DNA of 64,000 nucleotides, taken from positions 1 through 64,000 of the forward strand of contig NZ_PTJC01000008.1 of NCBI RefSeq assembly GCF_002934605.1. The letters are read 5' to 3'. Below are positions 8,390-17,061 of this stretch, piece by piece. The first letter of the stretch is position 1. Each line of letters starts with the position of its first letter. Origin of the DNA: Neolewinella xylanilytica. GTDB lineage: Bacteria; Bacteroidota; Bacteroidia; Chitinophagales; Saprospiraceae. Both the position numbers and the translations under genes were made by a program. The notes beneath the pieces were generated by a model, which had not been told where the DNA came from, did no database searches, and worked only from the letters and a program-made list of their open reading frames with translations.

Positions 8390-10576
8390 TTACCTGCTAA
8401 CGGTGACTCCCGGTTCGATTTTGGTAGTGATGAGTTTCTCCGGCGTGATTGGGAGGTCCCGCATCCGTTTTCCGGTGGCGTTAAAGACCGCGTTCGCGAG
8501 CGAGCCCGCTACTCCGCAGATGCCGAGTTCGCCGATTCCCTTCACTCCCATGGGGTTGGCGATCTTATCGTCCTCGGGTAGAAAGACAACTTGGACGTCC
8601 GCGAGGTCGAGGTTGACCGGGACGTGGTAATCGGCCAGCGACCGGGTGATGAAGTTGCCGTACTGCTTTTCGACCTTCGATTGCTCCATGAAGGCCATAC
8701 CGTGGCCCATGACCAATCCGCCGAGTACTTGGCTGTACGCCGTCTTCGGGTTCAGGATAGTGCCGGCGGCGCCCACGGTCAGGATTCGCTTGAGCCGCGC
8801 CATATTCGTATCGACGTCCACCCAGACTTCACAAAAATTCGCGCCGAAGGAATAGACGGAGTGGTTTTTGAATTCCTCGGTCGGTGCGGCGGATCCCACG
8901 GCGGCGTATTCCGAGAGATCGGCATCGTCCATCAGATCCGCGATTCCCTGACCCTCCGTTGCATCCGTGCCCGCCGCCACTTTGATTTCTTCCATCAACT
9001 TCATACAAGCCGCGCGTACGCCGTTCGTAAAGGAGGCCGCTCCCCAGGAGCCACCCGATCCGGGGGAGATGGGGAAGCGGGAGTCGCCGAGCTGGACGGT
9101 CACGGCAGCGACGGGGATGCCGAGGAAATCCGCGGCCGTCTGGGCCAAAATCGTGTAGGTTCCGGTACCGATATCGGTGGCGTCGGTTTGTACGGTAGCG
9201 GTCACGGTATCACCGTCGCGGTAAACCGTCACCCGCGCCGCGCTCAACTGGAGCGGGGCCTGCCGGGAAGCGGCGCTGACGCCGTAGCCGACCAGCCAGT
9301 TGCCCTCCCGGCGGGAGCGAGGCTCCAGCGGACGATCCGCCCAACCGAATTTTTTCGCGCCGATGCGCAGGCATTCCGTGAGCAGCCGCGAGGAGAATGG
9401 CTTGTCGTTGCTGGGGTCGACCTGGGTATCGTTGAGAATGCGGAACTCAACGGGGTCCATCCCGAGTTTCCAGGCCATTTCGTCCATGGCACACTCCAGG
9501 GCGTAGCTGCCGGTAGCTTCTCCGGGCGCCCGCATCGCCCACGGGTACGGAAGATTGATCGGCACCAGATTGTAATTCACCCGGTTGTTAGCAACCTTGT
9601 AGAGCATCTTCGAGGCGGCCCCGCAGGGTTCCTGATATTCCTTGTTGGTGGCCGTGTGGGAGGTGGTGTCGTGCACTAGTGCGGTGAGCCTGCCGTCGCG
9701 GGTAGCGCCAATCCGCATCCGCTGCAGGTTCTCCTGCCGCAGACTGGTATTGGTAAACATCTGCTGGCGAGTTACGGTGAACTGCACCGGGCGGCCGATC
9801 ATTTTAGCGGCCATGGCGGCCAGCATGACGTGCTCCTGTGCCTGTAATTTGGATCCGAAACCGCCGCCAATGAAGGGGGCGATGATCCGTACGTTCTCCT
9901 TCGGGATCATAAATGTATCGGCGATGCCTTTCGCATTGTCGTTCACCATCTGGGAGCAGAGGTGAAGCTCGAGGTTTTCGTCCTCCCATTCGGCGATCAC
10001 GGCGTGGAGTTCCATGGGGTGATGGTGCTCCACCGGAGTCCGGTAGGTGACTTCTACCCGCTCGTCGGCTTCCGCCATGCCGGCATCGACGTCTCCGCGT
10101 TCGTATTTAGGTTGTACGTCGGGTGCGTAGCCCGCATCCTGGGCAAAATCGACCTTGGGTTCCGCCCGGTTATATTCCACCTCCACCAGCCGGGCGGCAT
10201 ACTGCGCCTGCTCGATGGTTTCGGCTACGACGACGGCTACCCATTCCCCGTACCAATTGATTTCCGGGCTTTGCAGCACCGGCGCGATCGAGGTGGTACT
10301 GAGCTCCAGTCGATCGGCGTCCGGCGAAGCCAGTTTCAGCGCGTTCTCGTGGGTGATGACCCGGATGACCCCGGGTTGGGCTTCCGCGGCCGCCGTATCG
10401 ATGCGGGTGATGTCCCCCTTGGCGATCGTGCTGTTCACGCCCTGGGCGTAAACGAGTCCTTCCACGGGAAATTCGGAGGCGTACTTAGCCCGTCCGGTCA
10501 CTTTGAGGCGGCCATCGACCCGGTCGATGGCCTGGCCGATAACGGCTTCCGCGGGAGTAGTTGCTTGCTTGGTCAT
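8390..10576 (-). CDS. Molybdopterin-binding subunit of a xanthine dehydrogenase-family aldehyde oxidoreductase
   Basis: 728-residue catalytic subunit that binds the molybdenum cofactor. The N-terminal a/b-hammerhead domain begins with IGQAIDRVDGRLKVTG. The molybdopterin-binding domains include PFIGGGFGSK and RAPGEATGSYALECAMDE, and the catalytic Glu is in GVKGIGELG near the C-terminus. Length and layout match PaoC/YagR rather than the fused eukaryotic-type enzymes. It is the last gene of a three-gene minus-strand operon, after the FAD and 2Fe-2S subunits. It has no signal of its own and would be carried across the membrane with the Tat-tagged small subunit. No PaoD/XdhC-type maturation gene is adjacent, so maturation must come from elsewhere. 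Confidence 0.9.
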   Translation of the reverse strand: MTKQATTPAEAVIGQAIDRVDGRLKVTGRAKYASEFPVEGLVYAQGVNSTIAKGDITRIDTAAAEAQPGVIRVITHENALKLASPDADRLELSTTSIAPVLQSPEINWYGEWVAVVVAETIEQAQYAARLVEVEYNRAEPKVDFAQDAGYAPDVQPKYERGDVDAGMAEADERVEVTYRTPVEHHHPMELHAVIAEWEDENLELHLCSQMVNDNAKGIADTFMIPKENVRIIAPFIGGGFGSKLQAQEHVMLAAMAAKMIGRPVQFTVTRQQMFTNTSLRQENLQRMRIGATRDGRLTALVHDTTSHTATNKEYQEPCGAASKMLYKVANNRVNYNLVPINLPYPWAMRAPGEATGSYALECAMDEMAWKLGMDPVEFRILNDTQVDPSNDKPFSSRLLTECLRIGAKKFGWADRPLEPRSRREGNWLVGYGVSAASRQAPLQLSAARVTVYRDGDTVTATVQTDATDIGTGTYTILAQTAADFLGIPVAAVTVQLGDSRFPISPGSGGSWGAASFTNGVRAACMKLMEEIKVAAGTDATEGQGIADLMDDADLSEYAAVGSAAPTEEFKNHSVYSFGANFCEVWVDVDTNMARLKRILTVGAAGTILNPKTAYSQVLGGLVMGHGMAFMEQSKVEKQYGNFITRSLADYHVPVNLDLADVQVVFLPEDDKIANPMGVKGIGELGICGVAGSLANAVFNATGKRMRDLPITPEKLITTKIEPGVTVSR

Positions 10577-10609
10577 GGTCTGCTGGTAAATTATGGGGCT
10601 AGGTAGGGA

Positions 10610-11602
10610 TCAGGCTTTGCGGGCGTAAGCCTGCTCCAGGGCGCGTACGATGGCGCGCTGTCCCATTTCGATCTTGTACTCGTTCTCCGCTAGAGGTCGG
10701 GCGTCCTGCATAGCTATTGCCGCGGCGGCCTCAAAGTTGCCGGTTTCCGGCGCTTTACCCCTCAGGTAGTCTTCCGCGGCGGTCAGTTTCCATGGCTTAT
10801 GGGCTACGCCGCCCATGGCTAGTCCGGCAGAGGCGATTCGTCCGTTCTCAACCTGCAATCCCGCCGCTACCGACAACAGCGCGAAGGCGTAACTGGAACG
10901 CTCCCGAATTTTGAGATAGTAGTAATGATCAGCGTACTTCGGCGCGTCGAGTTCGATGCCTACGATTAGTTCACCGGGCTCGAGAATGGTATCCCGTTGC
11001 GGTTCGTCTCCGGGAAGGCGGTGCAGATCGGTGAAGGGGATGCGGCGGCTGGTCCCATCCGGTTTCGCCACCTCGACCGTAGCCCCGATCGCGGCCAGCG
11101 CCACGCACATATCCGACGGGTGAACGGCTACGCAGGCCTCGCTCCAGCCGAAGATGGCGTGAAGGGCATTCATGCCGTTGAGGGCGCCGCAGCCCGTGCC
11201 GGGTTCCCGCTTGTTGCAGGGCATCGAGGTTTCGTAAAAGTAAGGACAACGGGTGCGCTGCAATAGATTTCCGCCGTTGGTGGCCATGTTGCGGATCTGC
11301 TCGGTGGCGGCGGAGAGCATGGTCATGGTCAGCAGCGGGTAATCCTTGCGGACGTCCGGGTGGTTGGCCGTATCGGTGTTGTTGAGCATACCGCCGAGCA
11401 GTAGGCCGCCGGAAGGGGTGCGTTGGATCTCCTTGCGGTCCAAGCTGGCGACCTCGATCACCGTATCCGGCCGTTCGACGTCTTCCTTCATCAGGTCGAT
11501 GAGGTTGGTGCCGCCGCCGAGATAGCGGGGTTCCGGATTGGCGGTACTGGCCGAAACGGCGTCCGCGACCGTAGCGGAGGGGATAAAATTAAAGGGGCGC
11601 AT
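10610..11602 (-). CDS. FAD-binding subunit of the molybdenum oxidoreductase (PaoB-like)
   Basis: 330-residue flavoprotein subunit. The N-terminal FAD-binding domain carries RYLGGGTNLIDLMKEDVERP and ATNGGNLLQRTRCPYF; the CO dehydrogenase flavoprotein C-terminal domain follows. The cysteine-rich insertion RCPYFYETSMPCNKREPGTG followed by CGALNG matches the segment that in E. coli PaoB holds an extra 4Fe-4S cluster. The ATG at 11602 (MRPFNFIP) is chosen because sequence before it has no homology and overlaps the upstream gene; it leaves an 11-base gap to that gene. It transfers electrons between the molybdenum and iron-sulfur subunits. Confidence 0.9.
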   Translation of the reverse strand: MRPFNFIPSATVADAVSASTANPEPRYLGGGTNLIDLMKEDVERPDTVIEVASLDRKEIQRTPSGGLLLGGMLNNTDTANHPDVRKDYPLLTMTMLSAATEQIRNMATNGGNLLQRTRCPYFYETSMPCNKREPGTGCGALNGMNALHAIFGWSEACVAVHPSDMCVALAAIGATVEVAKPDGTSRRIPFTDLHRLPGDEPQRDTILEPGELIVGIELDAPKYADHYYYLKIRERSSYAFALLSVAAGLQVENGRIASAGLAMGGVAHKPWKLTAAEDYLRGKAPETGNFEAAAAIAMQDARPLAENEYKIEMGQRAIVRALEQAYARKA

Positions 11603-11613
11603 CTGCTGTTCGT

Positions 11614-12411
11614 TTATTTGGCCTTGGCGGCCTCCATTTCCTCGGTGGTGGCAAAACTCCATTTGCTGCCCTGATCGGTACCGGTCTGCGCCTCCTGGAT
11701 GGCCATGACGATGTTGTTGTAGGCACCACAGCGGCAGAGGTTGCCCGACATCCGCTCCCGAATTTCTTCCTCGGAGAGTTGGATGTTCTGGCGAAGTTCC
11801 TTGAAATCCTCGGTCACATAGCTGGCTTCCCCGCGTTGGGCTTCCTCGAGCAGGGCTACGGAGGAGCATATCTGTCCGGAGGTACAGTACCCGCACTGGA
11901 AGCCGTCGTACTTGATAAAGGCTTGCTGAACGGGGTGCAACTGGTCGCCGTCAGCGAGGCCCTCTACCGTGGTGACTTGCTTGTCGTTGCAGGTGGCCGC
12001 CAGGGTGAGGCAGGATAGCTGTCGCTTGCCGTCGATGATGACGGTGCAGGCGCCGCACTGGCCGTGTCCGCAGCCCTTTTTGGAACCGGTCAGACCGAGC
12101 CGTTCCCGAAGCGCGTCGAGCAGGGTGGTCCGGGAATCGATATTCAGGGTGTACTCCTGCTTATTAATGGTCAGTGCCACCTCGATTTCATTCAGCAGGG
12201 CCTTCAGGGCGGGGGGCATTTCCTCCCCCGCCGGGATGAGGGCGTTCAGCCGAAAGTTCGAGGCCGCCCAGATGCTGAGGCTGGCGGCGGACAATTTCCC
12301 AAGGAACTTTCGCCGGGAATCTCCAAAGAGGCCTAGTTCGTTGAAGATCTTCTGCTCGTCCTCATTCAGGTCGTCGTCGGATTTGCCGATCCAATCGTTT
12401 AGCTTACTCAT
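11614..12411 (-). CDS. 2Fe-2S subunit of the molybdenum oxidoreductase with Tat signal
   Basis: 265-residue small subunit. A twin-arginine segment SRRKFLGKLSAASLSI (residues 32-47) points to Tat export of the folded complex, as for PaoA. The plant-type ferredoxin domain carries GCGHGQCGACTV and a following Cys. The C-terminal helical domain binds the second cluster through CGYCTSGQIC and GNLCRCGAYN. The ATG at 12411 (MSKLNDW) is preferred over upstream in-frame starts that add a basic, non-conserved stretch. The Tat motif is about 30 residues from the start, which is long but allowed. First gene of the operon. Confidence 0.9.
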   Translation of the reverse strand: MSKLNDWIGKSDDDLNEDEQKIFNELGLFGDSRRKFLGKLSAASLSIWAASNFRLNALIPAGEEMPPALKALLNEIEVALTINKQEYTLNIDSRTTLLDALRERLGLTGSKKGCGHGQCGACTVIIDGKRQLSCLTLAATCNDKQVTTVEGLADGDQLHPVQQAFIKYDGFQCGYCTSGQICSSVALLEEAQRGEASYVTEDFKELRQNIQLSEEEIRERMSGNLCRCGAYNNIVMAIQEAQTGTDQGSKWSFATTEEMEAAKAK

Positions 12412-12605
12412 TTGCACTCGGGATGTAAGGGTCGAAATCAACCGCCCGCGGGCGATTGTTCTCGCCAAACGTGGCATCCGGACAAAGGTTCTTGACAATC
12501 TTTTTCCCCAAGGATGGGTACCAGGCAGTAAATTGTTGGAAAGGTCAGGCCCCGTGCATTCTTTTCACCCGCGCCCCGGCGCAAAATAAATCCGTCTAGC
12601 CTCCT

Positions 12606-13034
12606 ATGAGCGATCTCGTTTTCACTACGGATCCACGGGTTGCCCGCGTATTTGCCGATTACCCGGATACCGTTCGGCCCGGTCTGGAGCAACTTCGGGC
12701 GATAATTTTGGCCGTGGCCCGATCGGACGAAAGGATCGGCCGGCTGGATGAAACATTGAAGTGGGGCGAGCCAAGTTACCTGACTCCGCACGGCAGTACC
12801 CTGCGGATAGCCTGGAAGCGGAAAAGCCCGAACCAATATGCCTTGTATTTCAAGTGCACCAGCCGACTGGTGCCTACCATTAAAAGCCTGTTCGGGGATA
12901 CCTTTCGCTACGAAACTAGCCGAGCCATTTTATTCCGCCCGGGCGAAAAAATTCCGGAGCAGGAAACGCGCGCCTGCATCCGGATGGCGCTTAATTATCA
13001 CCGGCTCAAACATCTGCCGACCCTCGGCGAATGA
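12606..13034 (+). CDS. DUF1801 family protein
   Basis: 142-residue protein with the DUF1801 core: VARVFADYPDTVRPGLEQLR, ETLKWGEPSYLTPHGSTLRI, and a C-terminal DTFRYETSRAILFRPGEKIP block. It differs clearly from the DUF1801 protein at 6115, so the two are not a recent duplication. Function is unknown. The stop overlaps a possible ATG of the following lipoprotein (ATGA at 13031), so the two may be coupled. Confidence 0.75.
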   Translation: MSDLVFTTDPRVARVFADYPDTVRPGLEQLRAIILAVARSDERIGRLDETLKWGEPSYLTPHGSTLRIAWKRKSPNQYALYFKCTSRLVPTIKSLFGDTFRYETSRAILFRPGEKIPEQETRACIRMALNYHRLKHLPTLGE

Positions 13035-13072
13035 AGGGACACGGTAGCGTATCTTCGCCCTTGCCACCCTTC

Positions 13073-13876
13073 ATGCCAAAACCGAAAATGATGCGTTGTC
13101 TGCTAGCCGGTGTCGGCGCCTTCCTTCTGCTCTGTACCGCCATGCACTGTCACCGCCCACCCGCTCCGGCCACCAACTCACCCGCCCGACCGGAAGTGTC
13201 GGTAGGGGATAACAGTCGGAACAGCCTGGACTGGCCGGGCACCTACATCGGTACAGTGCCTACGTCCGACGGCAACAACCTGGTAACGGGGCTGCAGCTT
13301 CGGAAGGACGGAACGTTTCGCCTGGAAACCACTCCCGAGGGAGGGACAGCGCAACCGGTCGTCGAAACAGGAAACTTCGAATGGGACCGCGACGGCGGCG
13401 GCATCAAGCTACTCGGTATCGACTCCACCAACCGGCCCATTTATTACCAGGTAGGAGAAAACCACCTCCGGCAACTCGACCTGGTGAACCAAAGCATCGA
13501 AGGCCAGCTCACCGACCGCTACCACCTGGCGAAGGACACCACCGGGTTGAACGGCACTACCTGGCAGTTGAAGACCCTGGATGGCACACCGGTGGACATC
13601 GGCAAGAACCAACCTACGCTCACCTTTACCATCCTCGGCAACGGCCTTGCCGGATTGGCAGCGTGCAACCGCTACCGCACCGAATACGCGATCGTAGCAG
13701 AAGGAAGCATCGACATCCCGCACCCGATCGCGACGAAGATGGCCTGCCCCGAGCTGGCCACCGAGCAGCAGTTCTTCGAGGCGCTCGAGGGGGCCAGCTC
13801 CTACGAATTCATGGAAGACAACCTTGTGCTGCGCGACACCGCCGGGGCCATTGTGGCCACCTTCTCTCCAATGTAG
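13073..13876 (+). CDS. NlpE/META-domain lipoprotein
   Basis: 267-residue lipoprotein with a signal ending at a lipobox-like AMHC. The first half has the NlpE N-terminal beta-barrel pattern: WPGTYIGTVPTSDGNNLVTG, LRKDGTFRLE and a GNFEWDRDGGGIKL strand. The second half is a META domain: GTTWQLKTLDG, GLAGLAACNRYRTEYAI and MACPELATEQQFFEALEGAS. This NlpE-META combination occurs in envelope-stress or heat-shock-related lipoproteins (HslJ-like). I chose the ATG at 13073 because it gives a normal-length signal; an in-frame ATG at 13031 overlaps the previous stop and would add 14 residues. A TATCTTCG element lies between the two starts, supporting the later one. Confidence 0.8.
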   Translation: MPKPKMMRCLLAGVGAFLLLCTAMHCHRPPAPATNSPARPEVSVGDNSRNSLDWPGTYIGTVPTSDGNNLVTGLQLRKDGTFRLETTPEGGTAQPVVETGNFEWDRDGGGIKLLGIDSTNRPIYYQVGENHLRQLDLVNQSIEGQLTDRYHLAKDTTGLNGTTWQLKTLDGTPVDIGKNQPTLTFTILGNGLAGLAACNRYRTEYAIVAEGSIDIPHPIATKMACPELATEQQFFEALEGASSYEFMEDNLVLRDTAGAIVATFSPM

Positions 13877-13923
13877 GGCGCCGGAGCGCAGGTGCCGGCC
13901 AGCCAGGCCAGTAGCGTCCGCCG

Positions 13924-13931
13924 TATCTTTG
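13924..13931 (+). promoter_or_regulatory. Bacteroidota -7 promoter element
   Basis: TATCTTTG matches the TAnnTTTG consensus and ends only four bases before the ATG at 13936, implying a leaderless or nearly leaderless mRNA. No TTG was seen at the -33 position. Confidence 0.55.
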
Positions 13932-13935
13932 GTGC

Positions 13936-14772
13936 ATGTACACCCCTACCCTGTCTCCCACCGACTTTTACCAACAACAGGGCTACTACCTGGCCTCCGA
14001 AGTTTACACCCCGGAGGACATTGCCCGCATCCGCCAGCTCATCGAGCGCCACGAAGCGGACGGCGGCTGGGCGGCCGCCCCCAACAGCAACGACCACCTC
14101 ACCACCGACATTTACGAGCGGATTCCCGGACTTGCGGAAATCATCTTCAACGACCGCTACCTGGCCGTAATAGCGGAGTTGTTTGGTCCCGATCCCATCA
14201 TTCTGGCGGAACCGGCCATCCACAAAAGCCGCTACTACTTCTGGCATAAAGACAGCACCTTCATCGACGAGCAAGCCGAAGCGTACCACTGGCAAGATGA
14301 CTTCGCTGCGTCGATGACCGTCCTCTATCTGCAAGACAACCACCCCGACTACGGCGGCGGAATCACCCTCGTACCGGGCACCCACCACGACCCGGATTTC
14401 TACCACCGTATCGCCCACATGAGTCTGCTGGAAAGAGGACTGCTCAAGGCCAAAAAGATCGCGGGCATCAGTCACTTCGACCGGATGGAGCGGCACCCGG
14501 ATAAGGTAGCCATCCCCTCGAAGGCCGGAGACGTCCTCATCCTGGATATGCGGCTGGACCACAAAGGCACTCCGGCGAAGAAGCCGTCACCCCACACGAA
14601 GTACGGGATCATGAATATTGCCTGCCGCGGGGAGGCCACTGCGCAATCCTTACGCCGCACCCTGCGCAACCGACCCTCGGCCTACTACAACGACTACCTG
14701 GCCGGCCAGCCCCTGCAGACACCGGCCTTGGAGGCGGTATCCGGGCGGAAGGGAGTAAAAGTCTGGTTGTAG
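13936..14772 (+). CDS. Phytanoyl-CoA dioxygenase (PhyH) family protein
   Basis: 278-residue Fe(II)/2-oxoglutarate oxygenase-like protein. The iron ligands are probably His104 and Asp106 in FWHKDSTF, with a distal His209 in LDMRLDHKGTP. The LVPGTHH segment and the GDVLILDMRL strand match the family. It resembles bacterial PhyH proteins of unknown substrate. It is monocistronic, directly followed by tRNA-Leu with its own promoter. It shares little beyond the fold with the PhyH protein at 2718. Confidence 0.8.
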   Translation: MYTPTLSPTDFYQQQGYYLASEVYTPEDIARIRQLIERHEADGGWAAAPNSNDHLTTDIYERIPGLAEIIFNDRYLAVIAELFGPDPIILAEPAIHKSRYYFWHKDSTFIDEQAEAYHWQDDFAASMTVLYLQDNHPDYGGGITLVPGTHHDPDFYHRIAHMSLLERGLLKAKKIAGISHFDRMERHPDKVAIPSKAGDVLILDMRLDHKGTPAKKPSPHTKYGIMNIACRGEATAQSLRRTLRNRPSAYYNDYLAGQPLQTPALEAVSGRKGVKVWL

Positions 14773-14782
14773 GATACACCGC

Positions 14783-14812
14783 TTGGCAAATCGAACATAA
14801 TCCGTAGTTTTG
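14783..14812 (+). promoter_or_regulatory. Promoter of tRNA-Leu
   Basis: A TTGG at 14783-14786 and TAGTTTTG at 14805-14812 are separated by 18 bases, matching the Bacteroidota TTG / TAnnTTTG promoter. The tRNA begins 12 bases after the -7 element. Confidence 0.75.
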
Positions 14813-14823
14813 CGGCCTACCAC

Positions 14824-14909
14824 GCCCGGATGGCGGAATTGGTAGACGCGCTGGACTTAAAATCCAGTTCCCAGTACTGGGAGTACGGGTTCGATTCCCG
14901 TTCCGGGTA
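14824..14909 (+). tRNA. tRNA-Leu (anticodon UAA)
   Basis: 86-base class II tRNA. The acceptor arms GCCCGGA (14824-14830) and TCCGGGT (14902-14908) pair with one G-T. The anticodon stem CTGGA/TCCAG encloses the loop CTTAAAA with anticodon TAA at 14858-14860, which reads the leucine codon UUA. A long variable arm (around cccagtactggga) is as expected for tRNA-Leu, and the T-loop TTCGATTC is present. Discriminator base A. The CCA end is not encoded. Confidence 0.96.
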
Positions 14910-14914
14910 CAATT

Positions 14915-14954
14915 GGCGAGGATCTCTTAGGAGGTCCTCGCCTTTTGTTTTTTT
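14915..14954 (+). terminator. Rho-independent terminator of tRNA-Leu
   Basis: The 12-base arms at 14915-14926 (ggcgaggatctc) and 14931-14942 (gaggtcctcgcc) pair with one mismatch around the loop ttag. They are followed by the T-rich tail ttttgttttttt. Confidence 0.9.
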
Positions 14955-15104
14955 GGGCTTTGGTTTGGAATAGATAGCTGCCCGGTTCCGGTGGTCCTGC
15001 GGCGGTAATTACTCATAAGTATTATCGTGCACTCGTGGTATAACCGATAAGGCAGGGTCGTAACCTGCTCGGCGGACGAGAAGGTCGGCGGACGACGAGG
15101 TTCC

Positions 15105-15332
15105 CTAGGCAAGCAGTTCCCGCAGGTGCAGCACCACGTTCACGAGCATCAATGCGGCCAGCGCGAGCCCGAGAAAGCGCATCCAGGTAGCATTATCACG
15201 GCGAAAGGTTTCGGCACGCTGACGGGCCTCGCCGGTGCCGGGTCGGACTATCCCGCGGGCATAAAGGTAGAGGTAGGCGCCACAGGCGAAAAGCGCCAGC
15301 TCGATGAGTAGTCCGATGATGCTGTAGTTCAT
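15105..15332 (-). CDS. Small two-helix membrane protein
   Basis: 75-residue hypothetical protein with two clear transmembrane segments (residues 5-25 and 52-71) joined by a charged loop (EARQRAETFRRDN). Both termini are probably on the same side. No recognised family. It diverges from the carboxylase gene at 15388 with only 55 bases between starts. The ATG at 15332 starts directly before the first helix. Confidence 0.65.
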   Translation of the reverse strand: MNYSIIGLLIELALFACGAYLYLYARGIVRPGTGEARQRAETFRRDNATWMRFLGLALAALMLVNVVLHLRELLA

Positions 15333-15387
15333 GTCAGGCCGGGGGTTGCCGCGAATATCGTACTTTTCACCCGCCTAACCACCGATC

Positions 15388-17016
15388 ATGACCAAAGACC
15401 AATTGACCGCCGCCGAGCACGAGGATAGTATGCTATTGCAGCTATCGCGGCTAAACCACCGCCTGGAAGCGATTTACAAGGGCGGCGGCAGCGGCCGAAT
15501 CGCCAAACAACACCAGAAAGGGAAATTGACCGCCCGGGAGCGGGTAGCGAAACTGATCGACCCGGGTAGCAAATTCTTGGAATTCGGTGCCTTCGCCGGC
15601 TATGAGATGTACGCGGAATACGGTGGCTGCCCGGCCGGTGGCGTCATTACCGGCTACGGGCGGGTATCGGGCCGACTCTGCGTGATCGTTGCCAACGACG
15701 CCACGGTCAAGGCTGGCGCGTGGTTTCCCATCACCGGAAAGAAGAACCTCCGTGCCCAGGAGATCGCCATGGAAAACCGCGTGCCGATCATCTACCTGGT
15801 GGATAGCGCCGGGGTGTTTTTGCCCCTCCAGGACGAGATCTTCCCCGACCGCGACCACTTCGGCCGAATTTTCCGCAACAACGCCCGGATGAGTGCACTC
15901 GGCATTACCCAGATTGCCGCGGTCATGGGCAGCTGCGTGGCGGGGGGTGCTTACCTGCCGATCATGTCGGACGAAAGCCTGATCGTCGAAGGAACGGGCA
16001 GCATCTTCCTGGCCGGACCCTACCTCGTTCGGGCCGCCATCGGGGAGAAGGTCGATAAAGAAGCCCTCGGCGGGGCGCAAATGCACGCCTCGGTGAGCGG
16101 CGTAATCGACTATAAATGCACCGACGACCAGGAATGCCTCGCTACCATCCGGGATCTGATGGATAAAGTTCCTGCCAAGATCGAAACCGTATTTGACCGC
16201 AGCGAGCCCGGCAGCCACGATCCCTCGGCCCTGCTCGGCGTTCTACCCGACGAGCGGTCAAAGCCCTACGACGGCCGCGCCCTCCTGGCCGCACTGGTCG
16301 ATAATGGCGCCTTCACGGAGTATAAAAAAGAATACGGACAAACCATCCTGTGCGCCTACGCCCGCATCGACGGTTGGTCGGTAGGTATTGTGGCCAATAA
16401 TCGGGAGGTGGTCCGCAGTGGCAAGGGGGAAATGCAATTCGGCGGCGTGATCTACAGCGACTCCGCCGACAAGGCCGCCCGCTTCATTATGGTCTGCAAT
16501 CAGAAGAATATCCCGCTGGTCTTCCTCCACGACGTATCCGGATTTATGGTCGGCAGCCGTTCGGAACAGGGCGGTATCATCAAAGACGGCGCGAAGATGG
16601 TCAGCGCTGTCAGCAACAGTACCGTACCCAAGTTCAGCATCGTGGTCGGTAACAGCTACGGCGCGGGCAACTACGCCATGTGTGGCCGCGCCTACGACCC
16701 CCGGTTAATGCTGGCCTGGCCCACGGCCCGACTGGCGGTGATGGGCGGCGAGCAGGCCGCGAAGGTGTTGCTGCAGATCCAGGTCGGCAGCCGGAAGGCC
16801 AAGGGAGAGGAAGTGAGCGAGCGGGAGGAGAAGGAACTCCTGGACAAGATCACCGAGCGGTACGACACCCAGACCAGCCCCTACTACGCCGCCGCCCGGC
16901 TCTGGGTGGACGAGATCATCGACCCGCGACGGACGCGGGCCTACATTTCCGCGGGCATCGAGGCGGCCACCCACGCACCGGTGGAACGCTTCAACGTCGG
17001 GGCGGTACAAACCTAG
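15388..17016 (+). CDS. Acyl-CoA carboxylase, carboxyltransferase beta subunit (methylcrotonyl/propionyl type)
   Basis: 542-residue biotin-dependent carboxyltransferase. It moves CO2 from carboxybiotin to an acyl-CoA. Both crotonase-fold halves are present: the N-half has KLTARERVAKLIDPGS, GGVITGYGRVSGR and VMGSCVAGGAYLPIMSD, and the C-half has FGGVIYSDSADKAARFI, FLHDVSGFMVG and VVGNSYGAGNYAMCGRAYDP. The sequence is closest in character to the MCC beta subunit of leucine breakdown; a propionyl-CoA or broad acyl-CoA role is possible. No biotin carboxylase subunit is nearby, so its partner is encoded elsewhere. The gene is transcribed alone and followed by hemE after about 45 bases. Confidence 0.9.
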   Translation: MTKDQLTAAEHEDSMLLQLSRLNHRLEAIYKGGGSGRIAKQHQKGKLTARERVAKLIDPGSKFLEFGAFAGYEMYAEYGGCPAGGVITGYGRVSGRLCVIVANDATVKAGAWFPITGKKNLRAQEIAMENRVPIIYLVDSAGVFLPLQDEIFPDRDHFGRIFRNNARMSALGITQIAAVMGSCVAGGAYLPIMSDESLIVEGTGSIFLAGPYLVRAAIGEKVDKEALGGAQMHASVSGVIDYKCTDDQECLATIRDLMDKVPAKIETVFDRSEPGSHDPSALLGVLPDERSKPYDGRALLAALVDNGAFTEYKKEYGQTILCAYARIDGWSVGIVANNREVVRSGKGEMQFGGVIYSDSADKAARFIMVCNQKNIPLVFLHDVSGFMVGSRSEQGGIIKDGAKMVSAVSNSTVPKFSIVVGNSYGAGNYAMCGRAYDPRLMLAWPTARLAVMGGEQAAKVLLQIQVGSRKAKGEEVSEREEKELLDKITERYDTQTSPYYAAARLWVDEIIDPRRTRAYISAGIEAATHAPVERFNVGAVQT

Positions 17017-17049
17017 TCCTGCGCTGACACTTCTCCGGCCCGGGCTTGC

Positions 17050-17057
17050 TACCTTCG
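17050..17057 (+). promoter_or_regulatory. Possible -7 promoter element before hemE
   Basis: TACCTTCG, one base off the TAnnTTTG consensus, ends four bases before the hemE ATG at 17062. No clear -33 TTG. Confidence 0.4.
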
Positions 17058-17061
17058 CGCC

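Noticed and set aside
8591..9679. Long plus-strand open frame of 362 codons
   Set aside because: It lies antisense to the molybdopterin subunit, which has full family motifs; the plus-strand frame has no motif and is a GC-rich shadow.
10610..11896. Longer version of the FAD subunit starting at 11896
   Set aside because: The extra 98 codons are a shadow frame of the 2Fe-2S subunit gene and show no homology.
13801..14562. Minus-strand open frame of 253 codons
   Set aside because: Antisense to the PhyH gene with its iron-binding motif; no homology visible.
15451..16218. Minus-strand open frame of 255 codons inside the carboxylase gene
   Set aside because: Antisense shadow of a clearly conserved carboxyltransferase.
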